NCBI RefSeq assembly: GCF_003387075.1 | Contig: NZ_QUMQ01000001.1 | Location: 744,001-808,000 of the forward strand | Length of the DNA: 64,000 nucleotides | Source: Asanoa ferruginea | Lineage (GTDB): Bacteria; Actinomycetota; Actinomycetes; Mycobacteriales; Micromonosporaceae | Direction: 5' to 3' | Shown here: positions 20,261-29,342 of the stretch, piece by piece | Numbering within the stretch: position 1 is the first letter of the stretch | Layout of the letters: each line of letters starts with the position of its first letter | Position numbers and translations under genes: made by a program | The notes under the pieces: generated by a model | The model's database searches: none | Seen by the model: the letters and a program-made list of their open reading frames with translations, nothing else | What the model was told of the DNA's origin: nothing

Positions 20261-20782
20261 CTACGGCGTCGGAGTCGGAGTTGGCGACACGATCGAGGCG
20301 ATCATGCCGATGCCAAAGAAGATCGTGAACAGGACGGCCGGCAGAATTCCGATGTAGCCGAGCACGAGCCCGGCGATCGCCAAGCCATTGCCACCGCGCT
20401 CGCCGGTCTTGGTCTCGCGCTGTGCCACGTGGCCTGTGATGATCGCGATCGCGCAAGGAATGCCGAACACGCACCAGCCGCCGAGGATGCCGATGATGCC
20501 GGCGATCAGGGACACGACTGCGGTGCCCGACGTCGGCGCGACAGGTACCGCGACGAAATGCACCGGCTGCTGCGGCGGGTAGGGCTGTTGATACGGCACT
20601 GGGGACGCCGGATACGGCGCTGCGGAAAATGGCTGAGGCGCCGGCTGGTACGGGTCATAAGCCTGTGGCGGTGCCGCCTGATAGGGGTCGTAAGCCTGCG
20701 GCGGCGCTGCCCGATAGGGGTCATACGGCTGCGGCGGTGGCTGGTATGGGTCGTAGGGCTGCTGGGGAGGCTGCGGATGCAT
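20261..20782 (-). CDS. Pro/Tyr-rich DUF4190 membrane protein
   Basis: A 173-residue protein. Residues about 1-70 form a Pro/Gln/Tyr-rich cytosolic tail with repeated AYDPYQ(A/P)APP-type units. Two hydrophobic segments follow (about 92-115 and 130-165) separated by HVAQRETKTGERGGNGLAIAGLVLGYI, which is the DUF4190 signature. The C-terminus is PTPTPTP. ATG 20782 is chosen at the start of the Pro-rich tail; an upstream extension lacks supporting signals. The function is unknown. Confidence 0.85.
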   Translation of the reverse strand: MHPQPPQQPYDPYQPPPQPYDPYRAAPPQAYDPYQAAPPQAYDPYQPAPQPFSAAPYPASPVPYQQPYPPQQPVHFVAVPVAPTSGTAVVSLIAGIIGILGGWCVFGIPCAIAIITGHVAQRETKTGERGGNGLAIAGLVLGYIGILPAVLFTIFFGIGMIASIVSPTPTPTP

Positions 20783-21065
20783 CCGGCCATCGTGTCCACC
20801 CTGGACGTCCAATAGGAACCACCTATCGGGCGATCCCTCCAATCGGTGAGGCAGGCATCGCTACCGGTGACGGCTGGACCTCTCGACTCATGACCGGATG
20901 CGGCCGGGCCGCCAGAGGTGGCCAACGCGGGGCGGCTAACGCCACCCGGCTAAACGATTCACGCGGCCCGGCTTAGGCAACAGGCGCGTCCAGCAAAGGC
21001 ATCGCTGCCCTGAGCACATTGCGCAGAGGACGGAAGCGACCCGCCCCGAGACCACGTGCGAAGCG

Positions 21066-21670
21066 CTAGGCGAGCGGTGGCGGCGGAGTTTCACCTTCGA
21101 CCTCGGCCGCCGGCCGAGGCGCATAAGGCTGAGCGAACACCAACACCTCAACAGGCCGCGACCCTTCAGGCCGAGCGGCGACATCCATCAACCGATCGTC
21201 ATACCGACCGAGCACAGCCCGAATATCCGCCACCATCTCCTGCACCTCCTCGACACTGGCATGCACAACCGTCTGCGACCCACCCAGCGCCTCCTGCCAC
21301 TCGGCAGGCTCAGAATGCCGCGCCGCCTGGGCGACCTGAAGCCGCTCCAACCAGTGCCGGATCAACACATCCGACAGCGCCCGGGCTGCGGCCGTCGACT
21401 GTTCGTCGTCCTGGACGTCGGAGAACGCCAGCGCACGTCCAGCGCCCGCCAGGGGCGGCGCCGGCCGGGGCCCGCCCCGACCTCCTCCACAAAACCGAAC
21501 CGGGCCAGCGCCCGCAGGTGGAAAGCGCAGTTTGTCGGGCTCTCACCGATCAACGAACTCGCCTCCGTAGCCGTCAATGTCGAATGCAGACGGAGGGCCT
21601 CGATCAGCGCGATCCGGGTCGGGTGCGCCAGCGCGCGCATCGCGGCCGCCCCTTGGAGTCGTGCTGGCAT
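21066..21670 (-). pseudogene. ArsR-type HTH regulator with a frameshift
   Basis: The N-terminal part (ATG 21670) reads RALAHPTRIALIEALRLH, TATEASSLIGESPTNCAFHLRALARFGFVEE, a standard ArsR winged helix. The frame then ends at 21362 in an unnatural Arg/Ser-rich tail. The matching C-terminal half (RFSDVQDDEQSTAAARALSDV to RPVEVLVFAQPYAP) is in the next frame and runs to the stop at 21066. The shift lies at about 21423-21430, after the codons for DVRW. Restoring one base gives a protein of about 200 residues. This is a real inactivation or a sequencing error. It is divergent from the hydrolase. Confidence 0.8.
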
Positions 21671-21690
21671 CGCGGCGAAATCCTCTCTTG

Positions 21691-21739
21691 TTTCGAGACC
21701 TATGTTTCGAGAATATCGTCTCGAAAGAAATCTCTCGAA
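21691..21739. promoter_or_regulatory. Operator cluster of four TTTCGAGA half-sites
   Basis: TTTCGAGA occurs at 21691-21698 and 21705-21712, its complement TCTCGAAA at 21719-21726, and TCTCGAA again at 21733-21739. The middle pair forms a perfect 8-6-8 palindrome. The cluster lies between the divergent ArsR regulator and the alpha/beta hydrolase, as expected for an autoregulated ArsR switch. Confidence 0.8.
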
Positions 21740-21754
21740 CGCAGGAGGCGACCC

Positions 21755-22744
21755 ATGGCGACCCCGCACCAGAGCGATCCCGTGATCACCGCGCTGCACG
21801 CGCTGGCACCCGGAGCCGGCCTGGTGTCACACGAGATGGTCCGTGCCAACGGGCGGCGCCTGCGCTGGGTCGAGACGACCAAGGACACCGGCGGGCCGAC
21901 CGTGGTGTTCACCGCGGGTGCGGGCGACACCGTGCTCGACTGGGCGGCCGTGCTGCCGGCGCTGGCCGACGAGTTCCACGTGGTCGCCTACGACCGGGCC
22001 GGCCTCGGTGCCAGTGACCCACAGCGCCGGTTGACCATCCCCAACCAGGTTGACGACCTGGTCGCCCTGCTCGACCAGCAGCGCGGGCCCGTGTTGCTGG
22101 CCGGCCACAGTTGGGGCGGGCTGCTCGCCGAGTTCGCCACCGCCGCCCGGCCCGACGCCGTCCAGGGCCTGGTGCTGATCGACGCGACCCACGAGGAGGT
22201 CATGGCCGCGGTGCCGGTCAACCTGCGGATCGCGTCTGACCTGATGCTCAACTGGATGGTCGTGCTCAAGTCTCTCGGCCTGTTCCAGAAGCAGCTCACC
22301 CAGCACGCCCGGGCCTTCGCCGTGCGCTGCACCGACGACCCCGAGATCCAGGGGCTGCTGACCGGCGCCTACCTCCATTCCTACGCGAGCCGCGGTCAGG
22401 TCGCCGCCATCCGCGCCGAGAACCGGCTCGCGAGCCGGGTCGCCGAGGCACGCCGCACCCGGGCCGCGATGACCCTGCCCGATCTGCCGGTGACGGTCCT
22501 GACCGCGACCAGCGGCAAGCCGCCCAAGCTGCAGGCCTTGTCCGCCGAACTCGCCGACCAGACCGCGGCCGGCTACCCACGGGGTACGCACATCGTCGTC
22601 GACGACTCGGGGCACTACATCCACCAAGATCAGCCGGCCGCGACGGTGGCCGCCATCAAGGCCACCGCTGGGCAATTGCCGAGCGTGCAAGGCGGCGGCG
22701 ATCAAGGCGATGACCAACCAGAAACACCTCAGCCGTCACGGTGA
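21755..22744 (+). CDS. Alpha/beta hydrolase
   Basis: A 329-residue soluble alpha/beta hydrolase. Visible are the strand-loop VVFTAGAGDTVLDW (oxyanion region), YDRAGLGASDP, the nucleophile elbow GHSWGG, VLIDATHEE, and the terminal histidine in DDSGHYIHQDQP. AGGAGG (21743-21748) sits 6 nt before ATG 21755. The substrate is unknown. The gene is probably repressed by the divergent ArsR protein through the palindromic operator overlapping its promoter; with that repressor frameshifted, expression could be constitutive. Confidence 0.9.
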   Translation: MATPHQSDPVITALHALAPGAGLVSHEMVRANGRRLRWVETTKDTGGPTVVFTAGAGDTVLDWAAVLPALADEFHVVAYDRAGLGASDPQRRLTIPNQVDDLVALLDQQRGPVLLAGHSWGGLLAEFATAARPDAVQGLVLIDATHEEVMAAVPVNLRIASDLMLNWMVVLKSLGLFQKQLTQHARAFAVRCTDDPEIQGLLTGAYLHSYASRGQVAAIRAENRLASRVAEARRTRAAMTLPDLPVTVLTATSGKPPKLQALSAELADQTAAGYPRGTHIVVDDSGHYIHQDQPAATVAAIKATAGQLPSVQGGGDQGDDQPETPQPSR

Positions 22745-22832
22745 GCAACCGCAGTGAGTCGATGGGATCCTGAGCCGCAACTCACGCGCGAATGAGCATC
22801 GCGAGGGCGGTGATCGACGGCAGACTGTCCGC

Positions 22833-23240
22833 ATGGTGGAGTCGCAACAGCGTGAGGAGACCGCCAGCCGCCCTCTCCTCCTCAACCGGTACACCGCCGT
22901 GACCATCTTCATCGCGGGCTACGCGTTGCTTGCCGCGGTCGCCCGCCCGCTGACCCTGCCGGCGACAGCCACCGTGCTGGTGCCGGGGCTGGCGCTGGTG
23001 GTGTGGGGCGCACGGCGTACCCCCAAAAAGACCGTCAAGACCAACCGCGCGACGGTGATCGTCTGGTTCACCCTGCTGGGCGCCTTCTGCGTCTGGGAGG
23101 TGGTGGCGTTCGCGTGGGGCAACGACCAGGCGCACCCGACGCTGAGCCTGGCGTTTGACCCGGTGCTGGAAAACTATGCCGCGCGCGTCGTCGGCTATGT
23201 GATCTGGCTGAGCACCGGAGCCTGGGTGGCGAGCCGATGA
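22833..23240 (+). CDS. Small integral membrane protein
   Basis: A 135-residue protein with about four hydrophobic segments (residues roughly 20-37, 43-60, 73-93 and 115-132). No catalytic motif or known domain is recognised. It overlaps the next gene by 4 nt (ATGA, 23237-23240), so the two are a coupled pair and may form one complex. The last 46 nt lie opposite the predicted tail of the AraC-type gene. Confidence 0.75.
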   Translation: MVESQQREETASRPLLLNRYTAVTIFIAGYALLAAVARPLTLPATATVLVPGLALVVWGARRTPKKTVKTNRATVIVWFTLLGAFCVWEVVAFAWGNDQAHPTLSLAFDPVLENYAARVVGYVIWLSTGAWVASR

Positions 23241-24391
23241 GCCCCCGCTGGGTTTTGATCGTCGGTTTCGCCGTGATCTTCGGCGCGATGGCCGTGGTCG
23301 ACTTCAGCAGCCGCCGCCGAGGTCGCGGCCCGCAGCCGCTGGCGACCGCGCTGACCGCCGCGATGCGCACGGGCCTCGGCCGCGTTCTGGTGCTCGGCTG
23401 GTGGTGCTGGATCGGCTACCACTTCCTGGCCCGCTGACCCAGCTTGGCCCGCTGAGCGGCGCGAACCACCCCGATGCTCCTGCGGGCTCACCCCGTGCAC
23501 CCGCTTGAACGCGGTGCTGAGCGCGAACGCACTCCCGTAGCCCACCTGCCGCGCCACCGCCGCCACCGTCGCGTCGGGCTCGCGCAGCAGATCGGCGGCG
23601 AGCGCCAGCCGCCAACCCGTCAGGTAGGACATCGGCGGCTCACCGACAAGCTCGGCGAACCGGCGGGCCAGCGCCGCGCGCGACAGCCCGGTGCGCGCGG
23701 CCAGCGACGCCACCGTCCATGGATGCGCGGGATTGTTGTGCAGCATGCGCAGCGCGCGGCCGACGACGGGATCGGTCTGTGCCTGGTACCACGCGGGCGC
23801 CTTCGCCTCCGGCCGCGAGAACCAGGCGCGCAGCACCCCGATCAGCAGCAGGTCGAGCAGCCGGTCGAGCACCGCCGACTGCCCCTGCTCATCGCGCACG
23901 ATCTCCTCACCGAGCAGCCCGATCAGCGGACTGTCCCAAGCGTCGGCGCGCAACACCACCAGCGGCGGCAACACGCGCAGCAGCCGATCGCTGATCTCGC
24001 CACTCACCTGGTAGGCACCGGTCAACATCACCGACTCGCCGTCTTCGCTGGTGCCCCAGGTGCGCACGCCGAGGCTCATCTCGTCGTGCAGATCGACCCC
24101 GTCGACCGTGGTGCAGCGCTGCCCCGGATGGATCACGATCTGCGGCTCCGTCGCCGGATCGTCAGAGACCGTGTAGTGGTCGGGCCCGCGCACCACCGCG
24201 ACATCACCGGGCGTCAACCGCACCGGCGCAGCACCGTCGAAGGCCACCCACGCGTCGCCGCGCACCACCGACACGATCGACAGCGGCGCCTCGTCGCGGA
24301 TCCGCAACGCCCACGGCGGATCGAGCACACAGCGCAGCAGGAACGCCTCTCGCGCCCGCGGCCCATCCAACAGCCCGGCCAGAGCATCCAT
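23195..24391 (-). CDS. AraC-family transcriptional regulator with doubtful C-terminal tail
   Basis: The N-terminal half is a cupin-like effector domain of the AraC type (FLLRCVLDPPWALRIRDEAPLSIVSV; VVRGPDHYTV). The C-terminus has a double-HTH AraC domain (HPWTVASLAARTGLSRAALARRF; VAAVARQVGYGSAFALSTAFKRVHGVSPQEHR). Natural AraC proteins end shortly after this. Here about 75 further low-complexity residues are read antisense to the two membrane-protein genes. In the neighbouring frame a short Arg/Lys-rich end (RAAQRAKLGQRARKW) stops at 23416, so a late frameshift is possible and the true 3' end is uncertain. Confidence 0.75.
   Translation of the reverse strand: MDALAGLLDGPRAREAFLLRCVLDPPWALRIRDEAPLSIVSVVRGDAWVAFDGAAPVRLTPGDVAVVRGPDHYTVSDDPATEPQIVIHPGQRCTTVDGVDLHDEMSLGVRTWGTSEDGESVMLTGAYQVSGEISDRLLRVLPPLVVLRADAWDSPLIGLLGEEIVRDEQGQSAVLDRLLDLLLIGVLRAWFSRPEAKAPAWYQAQTDPVVGRALRMLHNNPAHPWTVASLAARTGLSRAALARRFAELVGEPPMSYLTGWRLALAADLLREPDATVAAVARQVGYGSAFALSTAFKRVHGVSPQEHRGGSRRSAGQAGSAGQEVVADPAPPAEHQNAAEARAHRGGQRGRQRLRAATSAAAAEVDHGHRAEDHGETDDQNPAGAHRLATQAPVLSQIT
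23237..23437 (+). CDS. Small two-helix membrane protein
   Basis: A 66-residue protein with hydrophobic helices at about residues 6-21 and 45-63, joined by a basic loop SSRRRGRGP. It is translationally coupled to the preceding membrane protein. Unknown function; possibly a member of a small actinobacterial DUF pair. The whole gene lies antisense to the doubtful 3' extension of the AraC-type regulator gene. Confidence 0.7.
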   Translation: MSPRWVLIVGFAVIFGAMAVVDFSSRRRGRGPQPLATALTAAMRTGLGRVLVLGWWCWIGYHFLAR

Positions 24392-24573
24392 CGACCCAGA
24401 CTAGCGGGGGCGACCGACAGGAAACCCTAGTCTTGCTCGGGTCCGCCGGGGGCGCGACCGTCGCTCCCGCCAGGGACCGCTCCGCTTCGCTCCGCTGCCG
24501 CCTCCGCGCCAATCGCCCTTACCCCAAGAGCCCCAGGAGCATAAAAAGCCCCAAAAGCAACAAGAGCTGACAG

Positions 24574-25188
24574 CTAGCGGACCGGCTCTTTGGCGATGAC
24601 CTTGGCTAGGGCGCGGAGGGCCTTGCCGCGGTGGCTGATCGCGTCTTTCTCCTCCGGGGTCAGCTCCGCGTTCGTCCGGTCCTGGCCCTCCCCGACGAAC
24701 AGCGGGTCGTAGCCGAACCCGCCCGTCCCCCGCGGCGAACGCAGCAGCCGGCCCTGTTGGCGGCCCTCGACCAGGTGCTCGCGACCCCCGGGGGTGACCA
24801 GCGCCGCCGCGCAGACGAAGGCCGCGCCGCGGTGCTCGTCGGCGAAGTCGCTGATCTGGGCCAGCACCAACTCGTTGTTGGCGGTGTCGTCGCCGTGCTT
24901 GCCGGCCCAACGGGCGCTCAGCACCCCCGGCATCCCGTTGAGGGCGTCGACGGTGATCCCGGAGTCGTCGGCGATCGCCGGCAGCCCGGTGCGCTTCGCG
25001 CCTTCCCGGGCCTTGATCAGCGCGTTCTCGCCGAACGTCAGCCCGGTTTCCGGCACCTCGGGGTAGGCCTCGACGTCGCCCAGGCTGACCAGTTCGATCG
25101 CGCCGCCGCCGAGGGCGGCGTCGAGGATGCGCTGGAGCTCGACGAGTTTCTTGGCGTTGTTGGTGGCCAGCAGCATCCGGCGGCTCAT
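24574..25188 (-). CDS. rdgB: Non-canonical purine NTP pyrophosphatase (RdgB/HAM1)
   Basis: House-cleaning enzyme that hydrolyses dITP, XTP and ITP to the monophosphates. The 204 residues contain the substrate-binding [26 protein letters not shown], the catalytic [20 protein letters not shown], and FGYDPLF. Its ATG overlaps the RNase PH stop by 4 nt (25185-25188), a common actinobacterial coupling. Confidence 0.96.
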   Translation of the reverse strand: MSRRMLLATNNAKKLVELQRILDAALGGGAIELVSLGDVEAYPEVPETGLTFGENALIKAREGAKRTGLPAIADDSGITVDALNGMPGVLSARWAGKHGDDTANNELVLAQISDFADEHRGAAFVCAAALVTPGGREHLVEGRQQGRLLRSPRGTGGFGYDPLFVGEGQDRTNAELTPEEKDAISHRGKALRALAKVIAKEPVR

Positions 25189-25913
25189 GACGCCAGCGCC
25201 TTCCGCTGTGCGTCGGCCAGCGTCATGCAGCCGCCCACGGCCAGATCCAGCAGCGCGTCGAGCTCGGCCCGGTTGAAGACCGCGGCCTCGCCGGTGCCCT
25301 GCACCTCGACGAAGTCGCCGTCGCCGGTGCAGACCACGTTCATGTCGACGTCGGCGGCGCCGTCTTCGAGATACATCAGGTCGAGGCGGGGCTCGCCGTC
25401 GATGACGCCGACGCTGACCGCCGAGACCGAGCGGGGCACCGCTTCCTCGATCTTGCCCGCCAGGATCTTCTTCCCGGCCATCCAGGTCACCGCGTCGTGC
25501 AGCGCGACGTACGCGCCGGTGATGGCCGCCGTCCTCGTGCCGCCGTCGGCCTGGAGCACATCGCAGTCGAGCACGACGGAGTTCTCACCGAGGCTCTTCA
25601 GGTCGACACAGGCCCGCAGGCTGCGGCCGATCAACCGGGAGATCTCCTGGGTGCGCCCGCCCACCCGGCCCTTGACACTCTCCCGGTCGGAGCGCGTCGT
25701 GGTGGCCCGCGGCAGCATCGCGTATTCCGCGGTCACCCAGCCGAGGCCGCTGCCCTTGCGCCAGCGCGGCACCCCCTCGGTGACGCTCGCCGTGCACAAC
25801 ACCCGGGTGTCGCCGAACTCGACGAGCACCGAACCCTCGGGGTGCACGCTCCACTGTCGAGTGATCGTCACCGGTCGCAGCTGGTCGGGTCGCCGCCCGT
25901 CTGGTCGAGCCAT
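25185..25913 (-). CDS. rph: Ribonuclease PH
   Basis: Phosphorolytic 3'-5' exoribonuclease that trims tRNA 3' ends. It is 242 residues, the normal size. Recognisable parts are [33 protein letters not shown], the [27 protein letters not shown] segment with phosphate-binding arginines, and [24 protein letters not shown]. It follows the second glycosyltransferase by 10 nt, and rdgB follows with an ATGA overlap. Confidence 0.97.
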   Translation of the reverse strand: MARPDGRRPDQLRPVTITRQWSVHPEGSVLVEFGDTRVLCTASVTEGVPRWRKGSGLGWVTAEYAMLPRATTTRSDRESVKGRVGGRTQEISRLIGRSLRACVDLKSLGENSVVLDCDVLQADGGTRTAAITGAYVALHDAVTWMAGKKILAGKIEEAVPRSVSAVSVGVIDGEPRLDLMYLEDGAADVDMNVVCTGDGDFVEVQGTGEAAVFNRAELDALLDLAVGGCMTLADAQRKALAS

Positions 25914-25923
25914 GGGGGCCAGC

Positions 25924-27087
25924 CTAGGCCGCCTCCAGGTCGGCCCGCGCGCGCCCCGCTGTCACCGCCGCCCGGTGGGCTTGGAGGAACCCCGCGGTCG
26001 CCGCCGGCCAACTGAACTCCTCGGCCCGCGCCCGGGCCCGTGACCGGCGCAAACCCTCTTCCAGAGCTAGCAATCCGCGTACGGCGGCCGCCAGTTCCGG
26101 CCCGTTGCCAGGCGCCGAAGCACCCGCCGCACCGACCACCTCCGGCAGCGCGCTCGCGGCGTTGACCACCACCGGCGTGCCACAGGCGAGCGCCTCCAGC
26201 GCGGCCAGCCCGAACGTCTCCACCGGTCCGGGCGCGATCACCACGTCGGCGCTGGCGAGCAACCCCGCCACGGCGGCCTGGTCGGGCAGGAAGCCGGCGA
26301 ACGTCACCGGCAACCCGGCCGCCCGCTCCTCCAACGCCGCCCGCCGCGGCCCGTCGCCGAGCACCACGAGCCGAGCCGGCACCCCGGCGCCGACAAGGGT
26401 GGCCAGCGCATCGACGGCCAGTTCCGGCTTCTTCTCCGGCGACAGCCGCGTGCAGGTCACCAACAGCACCTCAGACGAGGAAGCGAACCGGGAACGGACC
26501 AGCGGATCGTGCCGCCCCGGATGGAACGTCTCGAGGTCGACCCCGAGCGGCGCCCGCCGCACCGGCACCCCGATCCGGACGAACTCCTCGGCCGCCCAGC
26601 CGGTCGTGCAGACGATCGTGTCGTAGGCCTCCGCGCTGCGCGCGTTGAGCGCGTCCGCGGCCCGCCGCCCGGCCGCACCGGGCAGCCCCGAGATCCGCAG
26701 CAGCCCGGCCAGGCTCTCGTGGGAGACCATCACGCTCGGCACCCCGGCGCCGCGGGCCCATCGCCCGGTCCAGCGCAGCGTCGTCCGGTCGGAGACCTCG
26801 AGCCGGTCCGGCGCCAGCCGGTCGAGCAGCCGGGCCAACTGGCGCCGGCCGACCAGCACCCGGTAGCCGCCCGTCAGCGGCACCATCGGCCCGGGCAGCG
26901 TGATCACCCGGCCCTGGTCGGTCACCTCGTCGGAGTAGCGCTCGCCCGGCATCACCAGGATCGGCTGGTGCCCGTTGGCGAGATACCCGCTGCCCAGGCT
27001 GCGCAGCGCCGTCCGCAGGCCACCGGACCTGGGCATGATGAAGTTCGCGAGCCGCACGATCCGCAGCCCGCCCGCGCCAGAGCTCAT
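25924..27087 (-). CDS. GT4-family glycosyltransferase
   Basis: A 387-residue GT-B enzyme. The N-terminal acceptor domain begins [23 protein letters not shown]. The C-terminal Glycos_transf_1 domain has [30 protein letters not shown], and the donor-binding [26 protein letters not shown] (E-x7-E motif). ATG 27087 overlaps the stop of the upstream mannosyltransferase-like gene. The pair probably acts on one cell-envelope glycolipid or lipoglycan. Any reading farther upstream runs through that other gene and is rejected. Confidence 0.9.
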   Translation of the reverse strand: MSSGAGGLRIVRLANFIMPRSGGLRTALRSLGSGYLANGHQPILVMPGERYSDEVTDQGRVITLPGPMVPLTGGYRVLVGRRQLARLLDRLAPDRLEVSDRTTLRWTGRWARGAGVPSVMVSHESLAGLLRISGLPGAAGRRAADALNARSAEAYDTIVCTTGWAAEEFVRIGVPVRRAPLGVDLETFHPGRHDPLVRSRFASSSEVLLVTCTRLSPEKKPELAVDALATLVGAGVPARLVVLGDGPRRAALEERAAGLPVTFAGFLPDQAAVAGLLASADVVIAPGPVETFGLAALEALACGTPVVVNAASALPEVVGAAGASAPGNGPELAAAVRGLLALEEGLRRSRARARAEEFSWPAATAGFLQAHRAAVTAGRARADLEAA

Positions 27088-28229
27088 GCGGCGACGGCCA
27101 GTCGGGGCCGGACCGCCCGCCCGCGGAGCACCGCCGCGTAGTGCGCGATCAACTCGTCGCCGATGGCCGCCCAGGTGCGGCCGGCGACCGCGTCGCGCGC
27201 CGCCAGCCCGTAGCGCTGCCGCAGTTCCGGCTCCGCGATGAGTTCCGCGACCGCGTCGGCGATGGCGTGCCCGTCGCCGGGTGGCACCAGCGTCCCGGTC
27301 AGGCCGGCGCGGACCAGGTCGAGCGGGCCGCCGGCGGCCGGCGCGACCACCGGGATGCCGCTGGCCATCGCCTCCTGGACGCTCTGGCAGAACGTCTCGT
27401 GCGGCCCGGCGTGCACGAACACGTCGAGGCTCGCGTAGATCCGGGCGAGTTGGTCGCCGCCGCGCTGGCCGAGGAACGCCGCGCCGGGCAGCGCCTTCTC
27501 CGCCTCCTTGCGGCCCGGGCCGTCGCCAACCACGACCAGCCGCACGCCGGGCAGCCGGGCCGCCGGCGCCAACAGGTCCAGCCGCTTCTCGGCGGCCAGG
27601 CGGCCGACGTACCCGATGAGCATTTCGCCGTTGGGTGCGAGAGCGCGACGCACCGCGGCGCTGCGCTTGCCGGGGTCGAACCGGGCCGTGTCGACGCCGC
27701 GCCCCCACCGGTGCACTCGATGGATGCCCTGCGCGGCCAGGTCACCGGCCGCCGTCGACGACGGCGCGAGCGTGCGGTCGGCGCCGTTGTGGATCGTGCG
27801 GAGCCAGTGCCAGGTGATGTCCTCGCCCCACGCGAGCCGGTAGTTGCGCAGGAACGCCGCGACGTCGGTCTGGTAGACCGCGACGGTCGGCAGGTTGCGC
27901 TGGTTGGCCAGCGCGACACCACGGGCACCGAGGAAGAACGGACTCGCCAGGTGTACGACGTCCGGCGCGTGCGCGATCAGCGCGTCGGTGAGCCGGGCGC
28001 TGGGCATGCCGAACCGGAAACCGCGGTAGCGGGGCAGCGGAACGCTGGGGATGCGAACCACCGGGTAGTCGCGGGCGCCGGTCACGCCCCGCGCGGATGA
28101 CGACGGCGCGGGGGCGATCACCATCGGCTGGTGGCCGCGGGCGACGAGGTGCTCGGCGACGCGGACGACGGAGTTCGCTACGCCGTTGACGTCCGGCGGG
28201 AAGGACTCCGTGATGAGCGCGATACGCAT
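27084..28229 (-). CDS. GT4-family glycosyltransferase, MgtA/PimB-like
   Basis: About 381 residues. The opening MRIALITESFPPDVNGVANSVVRVAEHL closely resembles the start of actinobacterial GDP-mannose-dependent mannosyltransferases (MgtA/PimB' group). The rest fits: YQTDVAAFLRNY, GRGVDTARFDPGKRS, IGYVGRLAAEKRLDLL, VVVGDGPGRKEAEK, and the donor motif FVHAGPHETFCQSVQEAMASGIPVV. The donor and acceptor are inferred. ATG 28229 is chosen; GTG 28235 would add two residues. It is coupled to the next glycosyltransferase. Confidence 0.88.
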   Translation of the reverse strand: MRIALITESFPPDVNGVANSVVRVAEHLVARGHQPMVIAPAPSSSARGVTGARDYPVVRIPSVPLPRYRGFRFGMPSARLTDALIAHAPDVVHLASPFFLGARGVALANQRNLPTVAVYQTDVAAFLRNYRLAWGEDITWHWLRTIHNGADRTLAPSSTAAGDLAAQGIHRVHRWGRGVDTARFDPGKRSAAVRRALAPNGEMLIGYVGRLAAEKRLDLLAPAARLPGVRLVVVGDGPGRKEAEKALPGAAFLGQRGGDQLARIYASLDVFVHAGPHETFCQSVQEAMASGIPVVAPAAGGPLDLVRAGLTGTLVPPGDGHAIADAVAELIAEPELRQRYGLAARDAVAGRTWAAIGDELIAHYAAVLRGRAVRPRLAVAA

Positions 28230-28303
28230 GGCCACACGGTCTGTGCCGGTGCGGTGCGGGGAGCGACCGCCGGTTGTCGGGCCGGCAAACAGTGACTGAA
28301 GGG

Positions 28304-29056
28304 TCAGATCTCGTAGCGGGCGCCGGGCCGGACGATCTCCACCGGCCCCGCGAAGCGCGCCGAGGCGGCGTCGTAGGTCAATGCCTCACTGCCCCACGCG
28401 GTGACCAGGTGGGTCAGCAGCAGCCGGCCGACGCCGGCCTTGGTTGCGATCTCGCCCGCCTCGCCACCGGTCAGGTGGATGTCGGGCGGGTTGTCGGCGC
28501 CGTCGAGGTAGCTCGCCTCGCACAGGAACGCGTCGGCGCCGTGCGCCAGGCGCAGCAGCGGCTCGCAGGGCGCGCTGTCGGACGAGTAGGTGAGCACCCG
28601 GCCCTGGTGCTCGATCCGCACGGCATAGGTCTCGACCGGGTGGTTGACGCGGTCGACGACGACCTGGAACGGGCCGATCGGGAACGAGCCCGGCTGGAGC
28701 CCGTAGAACGTGTAGACGTCGTCGAGCGGGTCGTCCTGCCGCTCGTTGTTGTAGCCGGCGGCGATCCGGGCCGGCGCACCAGCCGGCGCGTAGACCGGGA
28801 TGGGCGGGTAGGCGCCTTCCGGCGCATAACGCCGGACCACGATGTAGTCGCACGCGTCGGACATGTGGTCGCAATGCAGATGCGTCAGCAGGATCGCGTC
28901 GATGCCGTGCAGGCTCGAATAGCGCTGCAACGCGGAAAGCGATCCGGTGCCGAAGTCGAGCAGAAGACGGAAGTCATCGGTCTCGACCAGGTATGCGGAA
29001 CAGGCCGACTCGGGGCCGGGAAAACTGCCGGCACAGCCGAGAACCGTCAGGCGCAT
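28304..29056 (-). CDS. MBL-fold metallo-hydrolase (RNase Z/PhnP-like)
   Basis: A 250-residue beta-lactamase-fold hydrolase. The zinc motif THLHCDHM is at residues about 58-65, preceded by LLLDFGTGSL, with a further metal aspartate in LTYSSDSAPCEPL and a late histidine in LLLTHLVTAWG. Homologues sit next to rph and rdgB in many actinobacteria but their substrate is not settled (a nucleotide or RNA phosphoester is likely). Here two glycosyltransferases lie between it and rph. Confidence 0.9.
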   Translation of the reverse strand: MRLTVLGCAGSFPGPESACSAYLVETDDFRLLLDFGTGSLSALQRYSSLHGIDAILLTHLHCDHMSDACDYIVVRRYAPEGAYPPIPVYAPAGAPARIAAGYNNERQDDPLDDVYTFYGLQPGSFPIGPFQVVVDRVNHPVETYAVRIEHQGRVLTYSSDSAPCEPLLRLAHGADAFLCEASYLDGADNPPDIHLTGGEAGEIATKAGVGRLLLTHLVTAWGSEALTYDAASARFAGPVEIVRPGARYEI

Positions 29057-29342
29057 CCGGACGTTCCCGGGACGTGCTGGACAGGCCCGCCGACCGTTCG
29101 GAGGCGCAAGATCGGGGTCGACGAGATTGTCACGCTGCGCAGCCTACGCCGTGGCCCGGAGCCGGATGAAAGATCTGATCGAACTTGTCGCGAAGGCGAC
29201 ACCGCAGCGTCGGGACCTTTCCACCATTTCTGGATGATCGCGGTTGGAGATCATGCCGTTACGCGTAGTCACATTTTGACGTTGAACTCGTGGCGGGCCC
29301 GTCGGAAGGCGACGGGCCGACGGAGGCGCGGGACGGTGACGT

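Noticed and set aside
27088-27708. Long N-terminal extension of the 25924-27087 glycosyltransferase
   Set aside because: It reads out of frame through the preceding glycosyltransferase; the ATG at 27087 in an ATGA overlap gives a complete GT4 protein.
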